Positions 8,417 to 16,755 of a stretch of 21,610 nucleotides of DNA are shown here, one piece after another. The first letter of the stretch is position 1; each line of letters starts with the position of its first letter. Under the pieces are notes generated by a model. The model did no database searches. It saw only the letters and a list, made by a program, of their open reading frames with translations, and was not told the origin of the DNA. The position numbers and the translations under genes are program-made. Source of the DNA: Dunaliella salina (taxonomy: Eukaryota; Chlorophyta; Chlorophyceae; Chlamydomonadales; Dunaliellaceae); assembly GCA_002284615.2 (NCBI GenBank), contig MU069476.1, positions 386,584 to 408,193 on the forward strand, read 5' to 3'.

Positions 8417-9141
8417 AGAGACTAAGGCCTGCATGGTGTCTGGTGGTGTGCATTTCACTCAGTGTCGAGTTGGTGCACCTGAGGAGTATGTGGTCAATGT
8501 TGTCTTGATTGCCACAGAGTGGGCATTTTGCAGAAGTGGAAGAAATGTTGAATTTGGAAGCATGTTTTTTGTGTATGCAGTGTATCTGTTTGGTACATTA
8601 TTACATTACTTTGTTGTTTAAGGGTAATCTCAGGATCTTTTCAGGAGGAGTTGCTAATCTCCTTGTTAGCAAGTTGACGAGTTGGACTGCGAGCTTGGAT
8701 GTTGACTTTAGCGCTTGAGGAAGTGGATTGTGGGGCAGAGGTGAGCTTCTGCCATCTTTTGTAGTGGTAGCCGGGAGTATCAGCAGAGCCAAGCTTGTGC
8801 ATCTTTTGCATGTGTATTTTAGGTTTGTCATTCAGGTTGGTGAGTTATTGGATTGGGAAAGCATGAGAGCGGCACATGCCATCATTTTGTGCGCGAGGGG
8901 TCTTCAATGAGAGCCAATACAAATTGTGGAATGGGTTCCTGGCATCTGGAAGTACAATGTCGTTGTTGTCCGCAAGGGCTGCTGTCCGAGCGCAGGCGTT
9001 GGGCCCCCTTGTTGCCTCTTATGCCAGAGTGGGATTTGACTTTGTAGAAATGAGTTGTGCAGGTGCGATGCTGTAATATGGTCGATATGGCGTGAACAAT
9101 CTCTGCATGCAGGTGCTACCTCATATGCTTTTGGCTCCCTC

Positions 9142-9871
9142 CAGGCTAATGATATATTTTTTCGGCAGTGTTTGGAAATTGTGAGAATATTTCTAGGCAT
9201 TGGTCACCAGCCTGTCCAACTGACTCAACTGCCCTGACTTTTCCCCAGAGCTTTCTTTCGTTTAAAAAAATTCATTTTTATTGCAAAAGAAATTTAAAAA
9301 TTGAGGCCAGATTTCCAAGATTTCCTGAGATCCCCTGCCAACCTGTGATCTGGCTTAGATTGCCACCGTCTGCTAGTGCAAATATGAAAAGCATTGCTGA
9401 TTGAAGCTCAATGTTACAGCATGTGTGACTAGCTGACAAAAGTATGCGTTCAAGCAGCTAAAGTTCCACACACTGGTATTACTCCCCTGGGCAGACAGGC
9501 AAGCCTTAGGGAGTGCTTGAGGGACTGAAGTGAGGCCTGTAAGATCTCAGGGTAGAGATCTCCTGGATTGTGTTCATGTTTTGAGGAATGCTCTCTTTTT
9601 CATCTGTCTGTCCTCTGCATCATCTGTCTTCTGCTGCCCTGATCCTCACTTCCCTTACCTGCGGCACCATCTGATAGCAGACTCTTTGCACCTCACTCAC
9701 TGGTCGCTGACGTAATGGAAGGTTGCGTGTTTTGGGATTGGTTTAGAGGGCTAGCATGCAGCTGTACAAGAAGCATGCAAAAGCCTGGGGAATATGCCTT
9801 TATTTCAGCTCTTGCTTTTCCCCATCTGGGTCTAGCAGCGAGTTTCTTGCGCTGCACACATTTGTTTGCAG
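9142..9871. other. No exon recognised; probable intron sequence
   Basis: AT-rich and pyrimidine-rich stretches without a frame I can support. The run before 9872 (GCTGCACACATTTGTTTGCAG) acts as the acceptor of the last exon of the + gene. Confidence 0.45.
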
Positions 9872-9946
9872 GAGGTCACGGATCCCACGGAAGTGGCGTT
9901 CTTGGAATCTCGGCTGAGGCAATGGCTGGAGCATGGGGAACACTAA
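9872..9946 (+). CDS. Last exon of a host gene (24 codons plus stop)
   Basis: After a strong acceptor (CACATTTGTTTGCAG, ending 9871) the phase-0 frame reads EVTDPTEVAFLESRLRQ then WLEHGEH and stops at TAA (9944-9946). The sequence is acidic and amphipathic like a protein C-terminus. A TGTAA signal 52 bases past the stop supports a 3' end here. It may end the gene whose exons lie at 2951 and 3193 (same strand, matching phase). If so, the intervening 6.5 kb intron contains the tandem repeat and LINE A1. The product is not identifiable from these pieces. Confidence 0.62.
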   Translation, partial: EVTDPTEVAFLESRLRQWLEHGEH

Positions 9947-9998
9947 CATTGCTGATCTTGCTCGAACATAAGTTTTACAAAACTTTGGCTTTGTGACA

Positions 9999-10003
9999 TG
10001 TAA
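9999..10003 (+). promoter_or_regulatory. TGTAA polyadenylation signal
   Basis: TGTAA is the usual poly(A) signal in volvocalean green algae. It lies 52 nt after the TAA stop of the last exon, which gives a short but plausible 3' UTR. Confidence 0.5.
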
Positions 10004-10205
10004 ACTGTTGAGGCCGTCTACCAATTCAACGTCATAGTTACATTTTGGATTTTTCACAGACCATCCTTTGCTTTTGCTGATGCACATTGCCCACCGTTCC
10101 AACCAATGACTACCTAACCTAAAGCCTGTCATGAGAGAACTGGAAAATCAAGCAATTCCGTTTTTCTTTCTCAATTTCTCTTCCTGCTGCATCAACTTTC
10201 GGCAG

Positions 10206-10235
10206 AAAGGGCTGAATCAAGGTTACAAGGAAAAG
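10206..10235 (+). CDS. Possible 30-bp micro-exon
   Basis: A long pyrimidine tract (TTTTTCTTTCTCAATTTCTC onward) ends in CGGCAG at 10205, and the next 30 bases (KGLNQGYKEK) end in a perfect AAG|GTAAGG donor. The signals are good but the exon is tiny, and the downstream 'intron' starts with a dispersed repeat, so this may be a fossil. Confidence 0.28.
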
Positions 10236-10290
10236 GTAAGGTCACATCGCTATATCCGCCTACAAGGGCAGCTGAGTGGAAACACAGACT
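10236..10290 (+). repeat. Dispersed repeat R, copy 1
   Basis: GTAAGGTCACATCGCTATAT..CCGCCTACAAGGGCAGCTGAG. It shares this core with copies at 10495, 21108 and 21428; each is preceded by AAG so that its first bases form a splice donor. Confidence 0.7.
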
Positions 10291-10494
10291 TGGAACTAGA
10301 CAAGTCTTCAAAAAAGCGCGAACAGAGACGCCAACTATTGAGGAACAAGCGCGCAAAATACCACGGAAAGCAGGGGTTCTCCAAGTAAGCAAGGAAAAGA
10401 TGGCCTCCAGTGAAAACGACTGGCTGCCGGCCTGTTCATAACGCAGGTGCCATTGCACATCAAGCGCTATGTCGCCTAATGAAGCTAAGATAAG

Positions 10495-10640
10495 GTGAGG
10501 TTAAACGCTATATCCACCTTCAAGGGCAGCTGAGCGGAAACACGGAGGTCTGTTACCAGACCAGACTAGGAAATTGGATGCATTGCTCAAAACTCAGGCA
10601 CAGCATTTCAAGCAAGCAAACACAAACTTGGCTAATGAAG
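10495..10640 (+). repeat. Dispersed repeat R, copy 2 (longer)
   Basis: It starts GTGAGGTTAAACGCTATATC and keeps CAAGGGCAGCTGAGCGGAAA. Its downstream part (GCACAGCATTTCAAGCAAGC, AACTTGGCTAATG) matches copy 3 at about 21212-21245, so the full repeat is near 140 bp. LINE A2 sequence begins directly after it. Confidence 0.65.
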
Positions 10641-10663
10641 CTAACACCTCACTCAACCAGGCA

Positions 10664-10687
10664 GATTTAGATTTAGATTTAGATTTA
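10664..10687. repeat. (GATTTA)4, 3' tail of LINE C
   Basis: Four perfect GATTTA units end the minus-strand element; in sense orientation this is a (TAAATC)n tail. Short tandem 3' tails of this sort are known in several non-LTR families. Confidence 0.8.
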
Positions 10688-11606
10688 AATTTGAAATTTC
10701 ATACAGGTTAAGGTTACAATTGGGTTTGACCTTCAGCCAGGTTGTTTGGCTGCTCGGCCTGATGAACTGTTCCATCCACAGAATAAATACCCATGACATA
10801 AGAAATAAAACGATATGTCTCATTTGGTCCTGTAAGAAATGGAAGACATCCTCAGAAGTAGCCTGAGTGTAGGAAGAAGCGCCTTTCTCGTCTTGAAGAA
10901 CTCTATGAGCAGAGGGGAGTCAGAAAACAGATGTCCATAAGTCCTTCTAAGAGAACACACAGGACCCCAAGAACAAAGGAACACAGCATGTTTTTCGTCT
11001 TGAAGTCCTCCTAGATCACATTTACCACAAACTGAAGTGTGCTCCTGCCAAAGTGTTGTCTCAACTCTTAGGGTGTGTGCATGCAATTGCAAGCGCGATA
11101 TGTGTCAGCATTTGCATGCCTAAATCAAGATGCAAATACCTAGGGACAGAAAAGGGCGCTCCATGAGCAGCCAAAGGTTTCAAAAAGAGAGCCACCCAGT
11201 GATGATACTTGGCTAATTTGTTCACACACTCATTGTGCTCTGCCAAGGCAGCCGCATTCCAAACACCTCGTAGCCTTAGATCAACAACAAACTCCTTCAG
11301 TGCTACTGGCTGCCCTGAACGCACACATCAAATAAACATATTGCACCTGTCCAAGCCATTACATGCTGCCAAAAACTCTGAGGTCCAACATTTACGAGAT
11401 ATACTGCTCATATCAACATCTGCTTGCAGCACCTTGCGCAATGCAGTTCTGTTGCTGCGCAGCAAAGCATTGTAGAATTTGACTGCTGCACGGAACCAAT
11501 AAAACTGCAAAGGCTCATGACCACATTCCCGTAGAACAGGCCAGTTAGGAGCTCCTCGAGTGATACGCTTCACCCCAAGGAAATGCTTCAGTAAGCACAG
11601 GTGCAC
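10664..11606 (-). mobile_element. LINE C, 5'-truncated non-LTR element with hexamer tail
   Basis: Three minus-strand frames in order (11606-11328, 11324-11061, 11092-10820) give one degenerate C-terminal part of a LINE protein. First comes LRECGHEPLQFYWFRAAVKF, then a linker, then a cysteine motif CGKCDLGGLQDEKHAVFLC (codons 10973-11029) followed by LRRTYGHLF. This differs from families A and B: no RNase H or REL motif is seen, and the 3' end is a TAAATC hexamer tail (four units, 10664-10687) instead of a pyrimidine tail. Inserted in LINE A2, apparently with loss of about 60 bp of target. Target duplication not found. Confidence 0.72.
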
Positions 11607-12254
11607 GGTTTGTAAATGAAATTTTAAACCTCCAAGACAAACTCAAGCAAGCAATGCAAGGAAAATGCAAACTGGGAACAGCAAACCTCATCACATTCAG
11701 CTACCAAAACTGGCAAAATCTGCTCAGGTTGTCCAATACTCACCCCACTGCCCCAAAATTAGTAACGCATTATGGCAAATGAAAGCTGTGACCCTCAAGG
11801 AACAGGTTCATGTCCTCAAGTATCGAACAGACACCGGTGCCTGGATACCCTTTACAATGGCAAACATGCAAAACGCTTTAGTGGCCACCCTGGGCCTTCT
11901 CTTTGCCCTCTTTGTGGTGCACCTAATAGCACCTCCCATACTTTACTCAGATGCACTCATCCACAGATGAGCAGAATGAGTGTCAATTGCCACCATCAAG
12001 TATTCAGCATCTGCAGTGAAGCAATAAGCAAAGGAGATTTTAAATCTTACATCGCCTCCATGGATGCATATAATACAGAGAGGCTAAGCTCCCTGAGTAT
12101 GAAAGTTCCAAATAGTGTCCACCGAAACATTCCACGCTGGCTGTTTCCATCCAGATAACCACCAAATACACAGCTCAGTCCCCCTGATGGCATTACAGTC
12201 CTACCACTTGAAGGCAGAGACTCCACACATCACCCGTAGGGTATGAATCCCAGA

Positions 12255-12514
12255 GACGCGCGGCGGCAGAGGACGAGAGGAGGAGAGTCCGGGCGTCAAG
12301 AGACATGGCGATCTGCAACCCTCCAGATCCCCACTAGATCTGTTTCTGGCTCTCTCCTAGGCTAGCTGTGTCAAGTGCAGGTTCTGAGGGCCTTCTGCTG
12401 AGGCGACTGCTTCCTTGCTGGCCTGCTAGCTTAAGCTTGTTAGTTAGTGGGCCTTCCCTTAATGCACGTGCACGCGGCCTCTGGCTTGCGTAGACTTTTC
12501 TTTTCTTTTCCTTT
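12255..12514 (+). mobile_element. LINE A3, 260-bp 5'-truncated family A 3' end
   Basis: The direct repeat TCCCAGA at 12248-12254 and 12515-12521 flanks it. It contains only the family A 3' end: GGAGAGTCCGGGCGTC, CTCCAGATCCCC, CTGGCTCTCTCCTAGGCTAG, CCTTCCCTTAATGCACG, and the tail CTTTTCTTTTCTTTTCCTTT. All these blocks match the reverse complement of A1 and A4. Removing it rejoins the nuclease frame of A2, proving it came later. Confidence 0.87.
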
Positions 12515-12688
12515 TCCCAGAAACAGAGATATCCACTTCATTAAGCTCAAATTTTGTTTTGATACCAAACCTGAGCATTCTCCGCACTGCACAAAATCAG
12601 CACGAACACACCATTGAGAGTGTGCGCACAAATTCTTCGGGACACACACCACAATTACAGAGTCACACTATACACCATTCTAATTGGA

Positions 12689-12905
12689 TTTTTTTTTTTT
12701 GTTACATCGACCCAAGGAAATGGCGATTTTCCAAAGGTTCCGAAGGTTGGAGTTCATGGGGGCCTTTGCTCCTTCATAAACATAGAAACCACTGGTTTCT
12801 CGCTGGCAGCAAAAAGACTGGGGCTCCTAGGAAAGGCAAACAAGCAAAGTCCACCAGGAAGGACGAGCGAGCAGGAGCAAGAAAAGTCCACAGGGGAGGA
12901 AACAG
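12689..12905. other. Unassigned segment after a T12 run
   Basis: LINE A2 stops at a 12-base T run (12689-12700). The following 200 bp show partial similarity to 20586-20660: both carry a KK.G...K.K.KST.KD-like reading frame on the + strand (GKQAKSTRKD here, GQTKSTGKDGGDGRR there). It may be a further mobile-element scrap; no family assigned. Confidence 0.4.
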
Positions 12906-12942
12906 AAGAGAAAAAGAAAAAAAACTACGTAGGAAAGAAACT

Positions 12943-13431
12943 ACTCAGTTCTCTGTCTAACAGTAGAACTGAGGTTCTTGGAGGCGAGTGAGATTGTGTG
13001 ATAGTTCCCTTATTGCTGCTGATGCAATAAAGTCCCCATCTTTTCCTTTCTCGTGGGGCATTTTGCAGACTTTTAGGTTGAGTTTCCCCCCCGCCTCCCT
13101 CTGAGACTTGCTGTTTGCAAGTCAGCTTTGCTTTCCCCGCCACGGCCCAGTGTCGATGAGCGAGCTAGGCCTAAACTGCTAGGTATCCTCCTTGGGTGTG
13201 TTTTGCTCCTTTGGCTGTTCCTGGGATTCAGCTTGTGTCCTTCTTGCCTGCGTGTTCCAGAGCTTTTCCAGAGGTTTTAGCTGTGTCCTTTCTCTCTCTC
13301 TCTCTCTCCCTTCTCGCGTATTTTGCTCCCCCTCTCTGGAGCTGTGCTTGTAGGCCCTGCAGGCCAGTTTTGTTCCTGTGCTCTCTGGTCTGCGCCCCCA
13401 CCCCATGTAAGGAAACGCCCTTGAACGAGCC
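12943..13431. mobile_element. 489-bp insertion of unknown type in LINE B1
   Basis: It interrupts the B1 3' end between GGAAAGAAACT (12932-12942) and GGAAGAGAACT (13432-13442), a possible 11-bp target duplication with two mismatches. It begins with a hairpin (CTCAGTTCT 12944-12952 against AGAACTGAG 12965-12973, with inner CTGT/ACAG), holds GCAATAAAGT at about 13025, a (CT)n tract, and ATGTAAGG near 13405. It could be a solo LTR or a SINE-like element. No protein domain seen, and ends are not the usual TG..CA. Confidence 0.5.
13291..13308. repeat. (TC)n microsatellite
   Basis: Nine TC units inside the unidentified 489-bp insertion. Confidence 0.9.
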
Positions 13432-14051
13432 GGAAGAGAACTCTCTCTACATCAATTAAGGAAAAGGAGGCACATTGGCTGAAAGGAGAGCCGTGTGCCC
13501 CCTCCATCACAGGATAAGGAAAAAAGAAAGTTAATGTGCATCTAGGGGGCTAGAAGCACCTGTCTCTAGAACCTGGCTGTGGGGAATATTCTTGCTTTCA
13601 ATAGCACGGCGTGTGGAGACTAGTTTATGGGCATATTGAACGGAATGGGCAAGAAGGCATTGAGCGAGCTTCGTGGCACGCTGATGATCCAATCATTGGA
13701 TAATATGATCCTAGTTGTTTGAATTGCTATAGGGTATGCTCAATGTAAATAATTCCACCTACACCCAGGAGAATGGGGTGAATTGTGACAGCTTTAGCAT
13801 TATTAAGTTTACAAAGGTCTGCATGCTGCTGCTTTGCCGCGTTCAACTGATTCTCTGGCCTTGTGTCCAAGAGAAGAAAAGGAAAAAAGAAAAAAGAACT
13901 CAAAAGTCTGCACAGGCCATAGGCCGCGTGCATTAAGGGAAGGTCCACTAACTAACAAGCTTTCAAGCTAGCAAGGTAGCAGTGGCCTCACCAGAAGGCC
14001 CTCGAAACCTACACTAGACACAGCTAGCCTAGGAGAGAGCCAGAAACAGAT

Positions 14052-14620
14052 CTAATGGGGATCTGGAGGGTTGCTGCTCGCCATGCCTCTTGACGCCCGG
14101 ACTCTCCTCTTCACGTCCTCCGCCGTTGCGCGCCCAGCAAAACCCCTCCCAGAAGCCCCCTGAAAGCAAAGAGCGTGTCTGGTGTTTTTGATAGTGGTTA
14201 ATCTTTGGATGGCATGGTCCCTAAGTTTGGCTGCTAGTGATTTGGCTTTTTGTTTAGTCAGGCCCAGATTCATAAGGTGTGTGATTGCGAACTCATTGTA
14301 AATGGTTTCGGCCACACCAATTAGGATGATGTGTAAAGTCTCTATGTTATTCCTGTTTAGATTTCTGGAGCTGCGGGTTTTAAGTCTGGTTATGGTGTGA
14401 GAATGTTGGGTCACTGCACGTTCAAGAGTGATAAAGGGGTTTGTGTCGGGACAGAATTTTAGTGCAACAAGATGTATGTCCCTGTCTTGAGGAGGGATCT
14501 TGGAAGGATCAAGGTGAGTTTGTCTGCCTGGAAGAGGGCGCACAAAGATAGCATCAGGGCGGGTTTGGTGCCGGACAGGGGAGTAAGTACCATTACGGGA
14601 AACTCATTCTGAAATAGCTC
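14052..14620 (-). pseudogene. LINE A4 REL nuclease domain, ExK glutamate lost
   Basis: Reading RHQTRPDAIFVRPLPGRQ, HLDPSKIPPQDRDIHLVALK, then FCPDTNPFITLERAVTQHSH. RPD is intact (codons 14553-14561), but the ExK motif reads ALK (14457-14465), so the catalytic glutamate is gone. The C-terminal extension ILIGVAETIYNEF.., LTKQKAKSLAAKLRDHAIQR, is shared with family B (ILLGVGGTIYTEH.., HQRATKLAQQLHAHSVQY) and probably forms part of the domain or a following helical module. The frame ends NPPDPH before the stop. The ATG at 14543 is not a real start; the frame runs in from the zinc finger side. Confidence 0.78.
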
Positions 14621-14915
14621 TTGATATGTTTTCAGGGATCTGTAAGCCCTGATCCAGGAGTCTCTCGTCACTGCAGCCATCCATGCCAATAAGGGATGAG
14701 CCATGCCGGCCTTTACTGAGGGCTTTCACACAAAGACTTGGGGCTGCATTGTGCCTGTTGGTATGCAGCCCGCTCGTTGTTGAGTTTGTACACCTGAGGA
14801 GTATGTGGTCAATGTGGTTCTTATCATCACATAGCGGGCAACTTCCATTACTGGAAGAGTTGAATTTGAAAGCATGACTATGATTGTACAGTGTATCCAT
14901 ACAAAACTTCATCAT
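14604..14915 (-). pseudogene. LINE A4 zinc finger region
   Basis: A frame of about 100 codons centred on CPLCDDKNHIDHILLRC (C-x2-C-x7-H-x4-C spacing), the cysteine motif found after RNase H and before the nuclease in REL-bearing LINEs. It follows MDTLYNHSHAFKFN and leads through APSLCVKALSKG and GMDGCSDERLLDQGLQIPE into the nuclease region. In the living element this would be part of one long ORF. Confidence 0.7.
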
Positions 14916-14928
14916 ATTTATTTGCTGT

Positions 14929-15327
14929 TTAAGGGCAATCCTTCAATTTTTCAGAAGGAATTGCTGAACTCTTTGTTTGCAAGTTGAGAGGTTCGGTTGT
15001 GAGATTTAGTATTTGCAATGGAAGTTGGTAGTATGGCATCATTAAGTTTCTGCCATCTCTGGCAGTGGTAGCCAGAGGTGTCAGCAGAGCCAAGCTTGTG
15101 TTTTTGTGCATGTGTGCTGTAAGTTCGTCGTTCAGGTTGGTGAGGTAGTGCATCGGAAGCGTGTGGTAGCGGAGCATGCCATCATTTTGTGTGGAAGAGG
15201 TCTTCAATGAAAGCCGGTAAAAATTGTGGAATGGGTCCCTGGCATTTGGAAATGCATGTTCTATGGTGTCTGAGAGGGCTGCTGTGCGAGTGCAAGCATC
15301 GGCCCCCTCATTTCCTACAATGCCAGA
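14929..15327 (-). pseudogene. LINE A4 RNase H C-terminus and linker
   Basis: The frame begins at the truncation point in SGIVGNEGAD, the C-terminal RNase H motif carrying its last acidic residue. It then runs through a linker whose blocks recur in A1 and A2/A5 (LP..Y.TNLNDEL, SLALL..LATTA.DGR). The upstream MGRKMHLMGRH part of the open frame is target DNA and not LINE A. Confidence 0.68.
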
Positions 15328-15544
15328 GTGTCTTCCCATTAGGTGCATCTTTCTTTGCCCCAAAAAGCATACAAAGCATCAACTGCGCTCATACTATCAC
15401 TTGCACGATCAACCCAAAGGGCTTAACTCACACTATTAAGAGCTGAGCTTGCTGCAATTTTGGTAGCCCTTCAGCAAGGGCACACTTCCATCGCAACTGA
15501 GCTCTTCAGCAATTAACCAAATCAGAAACCAGATCCTTGAGCCC

Positions 15545-15772
15545 ATGAGCATGTCCACACACCTACATGCACAAATCCTCCTCGACATAATACACCATAT
15601 AAATCTGTCAAAAATTCCTGTACACTTTTACAAAGTCAAATCACACTCTGGCATCCTTGGCAATGAAGGTGCTGACGCACATGCTTTTCAAGCAGCAATG
15701 TCACCTCAACAAGCTGACACCTCACTCAACCAAGCGGAAAAATCCTTACTACCATCTGTACTGGCTTACTAG
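15545..15772 (+). pseudogene. LINE A5 RNase H fragment
   Basis: Reads through HLHAQILLDIIHHINLSKIP, VHFYKVKSHSGILGNEGADA and ends shortly after ADTSLNQAEKS by a frameshift into the next frame (NLQDKLRQVMRDKH at about 15810-15860). KSHSG.LGNEGAD is the hallmark of the RNase H domain of LINEs. The RNase H would remove RNA from the RNA-DNA hybrid during reverse transcription. Confidence 0.75.
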
Positions 15773-16022
15773 AACTATTGGAAACCCTGGATCTCACGCA
15801 GAATTTTGGACCCTTCCAAACCTACAAGACAAGTTAAGACAAGTCATGCGTGACAAGCACATATTGGGGGAAGCAAATTGGCAAAACTTGCAACGATTGA
15901 CCAATCACCGATCCACTGTTAATTCCAGGATTAGCAATGCATTCTGGCAAATGAAAACCGTCACTCTTAAAGAGCAAACACATATAATGAAATATCGAAC
16001 GGACACACTCTACAGCAGCAAG

Positions 16023-16061
16023 GGGAGTGTTTCCACTGCCTGCGTAGTTTTTCTTTTCTTT
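16023..16061 (+). mobile_element. 39-bp LINE family B insertion inside LINE A5
   Basis: Flanked by the perfect 14-bp repeat TCTACAGCAGCAAG (16009-16022 and 16062-16075). The 39 bases match the extreme 3' end of family B in sense orientation (..TTCC.CTGCCTGCGTAG then TTTTTCTTTTCTTT; compare the complement of 17855-17885). Insert plus duplication adds 53 nt, shifting the frame just before the A5 zinc finger. Confidence 0.88.
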
Positions 16062-16755
16062 TCTACAGCAGCAAGCATGCTGCACGATTCAATAACCACC
16101 CTGGGGTTGCTCTCTGTCCTTCTTGTGGTGCTCCTGATAACATCTCCCATACCCTACTTAGATGCATCCACCCACAACTTGTTTGAAATCAATAGGTTGA
16201 ACATAAATCGTCATCATCAAGCTCTCAGCATCTGTGGTGAAGCACTCAGCAAAGGAAACTTTTGACCCTTCATTGTTTAAATGGATGCATGCAACCTAGA
16301 CAGATTCAGCTCCCTAGGCATGGAATTTCAGCCCCACCATCCAAAGGACATGAACCCTTGAGACATGAACCATTCATTGGACTGAAATTGTGCTTAGACA
16401 CCAATCCTGATCAAACACTCCTGACTGCACAAAATCAACATAAAAACACTATTGAGAACGTACGCATAAAAACACTTTGAGGTTCGCACCACAATAACAG
16501 AGTCACTTTACACCCTATTCTTATTGGAGTTGCAGGAACTATTTACACCCCCTACACAATTGACCTCCTCCGCAACTCTGGCTTAACCAAAGAAAAAGCC
16601 CAAAAGACTGCAAAGCTACACCTTCATGCTGTTAAGACCTTAACAAAAATTGAAAACACCAAGCACGCCATACATTTAAGCAATTCAAACACACGGAACC
16701 AAATTTGGCGGCTACAGCGCTGACAGTTGGGTCCATCCTTAATGCACGATGGATC

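Larger units (their letters stand above)
7534..9123 (-). mobile_element. LINE A1, 5'-truncated Dualen/RandI-type retrotransposon
   Basis: A 1,590-bp insertion flanked by the 11-bp direct repeat TATGCTTTTGG (7523-7533 and 9124-9134), taken as its target-site duplication. In minus-strand order it holds the end of RNase H (FYKVKSHSGIRGNKGAQ), a linker, the zinc finger CPLCGNQDNIDHILLRC (codons 8475-8525), the REL nuclease region (7919-8320), a GC-rich 3' end and a polypyrimidine 3' tail next to 7534. RNase H lacks its N-terminal half and the NEGAD motif has decayed to NKGAQ. Several frameshifts separate the parts, so it is dead. It inserted into repeat unit B. Confidence 0.88.
10641..12688 (+). 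mobile_element. LINE A2, family A copy broken by two later insertions
   Basis: Three pieces in order: 10641-10663 (end of RNase H, ANTSLNQA, matching ADTSLNQAE in A5), about 11607-12254 and 12515-12688. The middle piece has the linker (NLQDKLKQAMQGK), the zinc finger CPLCGAPNSTSHTLLRC (codons 11904-11954) and the start of the REL domain (PPDGITVLPLEGRDS). The last piece resumes exactly where the middle one stops: RDIHFIKLKFCFDTKPEH, then the helix after it. Family C interrupts the first junction, A3 the second. The nuclease core has PPD and KLK in place of RPD and ELK. The copy ends in a T run at 12689. Confidence 0.78.
13868..15327 (-). mobile_element. LINE A4, 5'-truncated family A copy
   Basis: 1,460 bp between copies of GTGTC (13863-13867, 15328-15332), inserted in the nuclease core of LINE B1. 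Minus-strand order: end of RNase H (SGIVGNEGADACTRTAA), linker with FYRLSLKTS and SLALLTPLATTARDGR, zinc finger CPLCDDKNHIDHILLRC (codons 14790-14840), REL nuclease frame (14052-14543), 3' end, and a polypyrimidine tail beside 13868. It is the best preserved family A copy, needing only few frame changes between the three long frames at 14929-15327, 14604-14915 and 14052-14603. Confidence 0.88.

Noticed and set aside
10664..10687. Interstitial telomere repeat (TTTAGA-like)
   Set aside because: It is six-base, lacks the GGG of the algal TTTTAGGG telomere, and sits exactly at the 3' end of LINE C.
12559..12960. 133-codon + frame as a gene
   Set aside because: It joins the LINE A2 nuclease remnant, a T run and the unassigned basic segment in a chance frame.
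13196..13459. Hydrophobic 87-codon + frame
   Set aside because: Driven by the (TC)n tract; spans the border of the 489-bp insertion into LINE B1.
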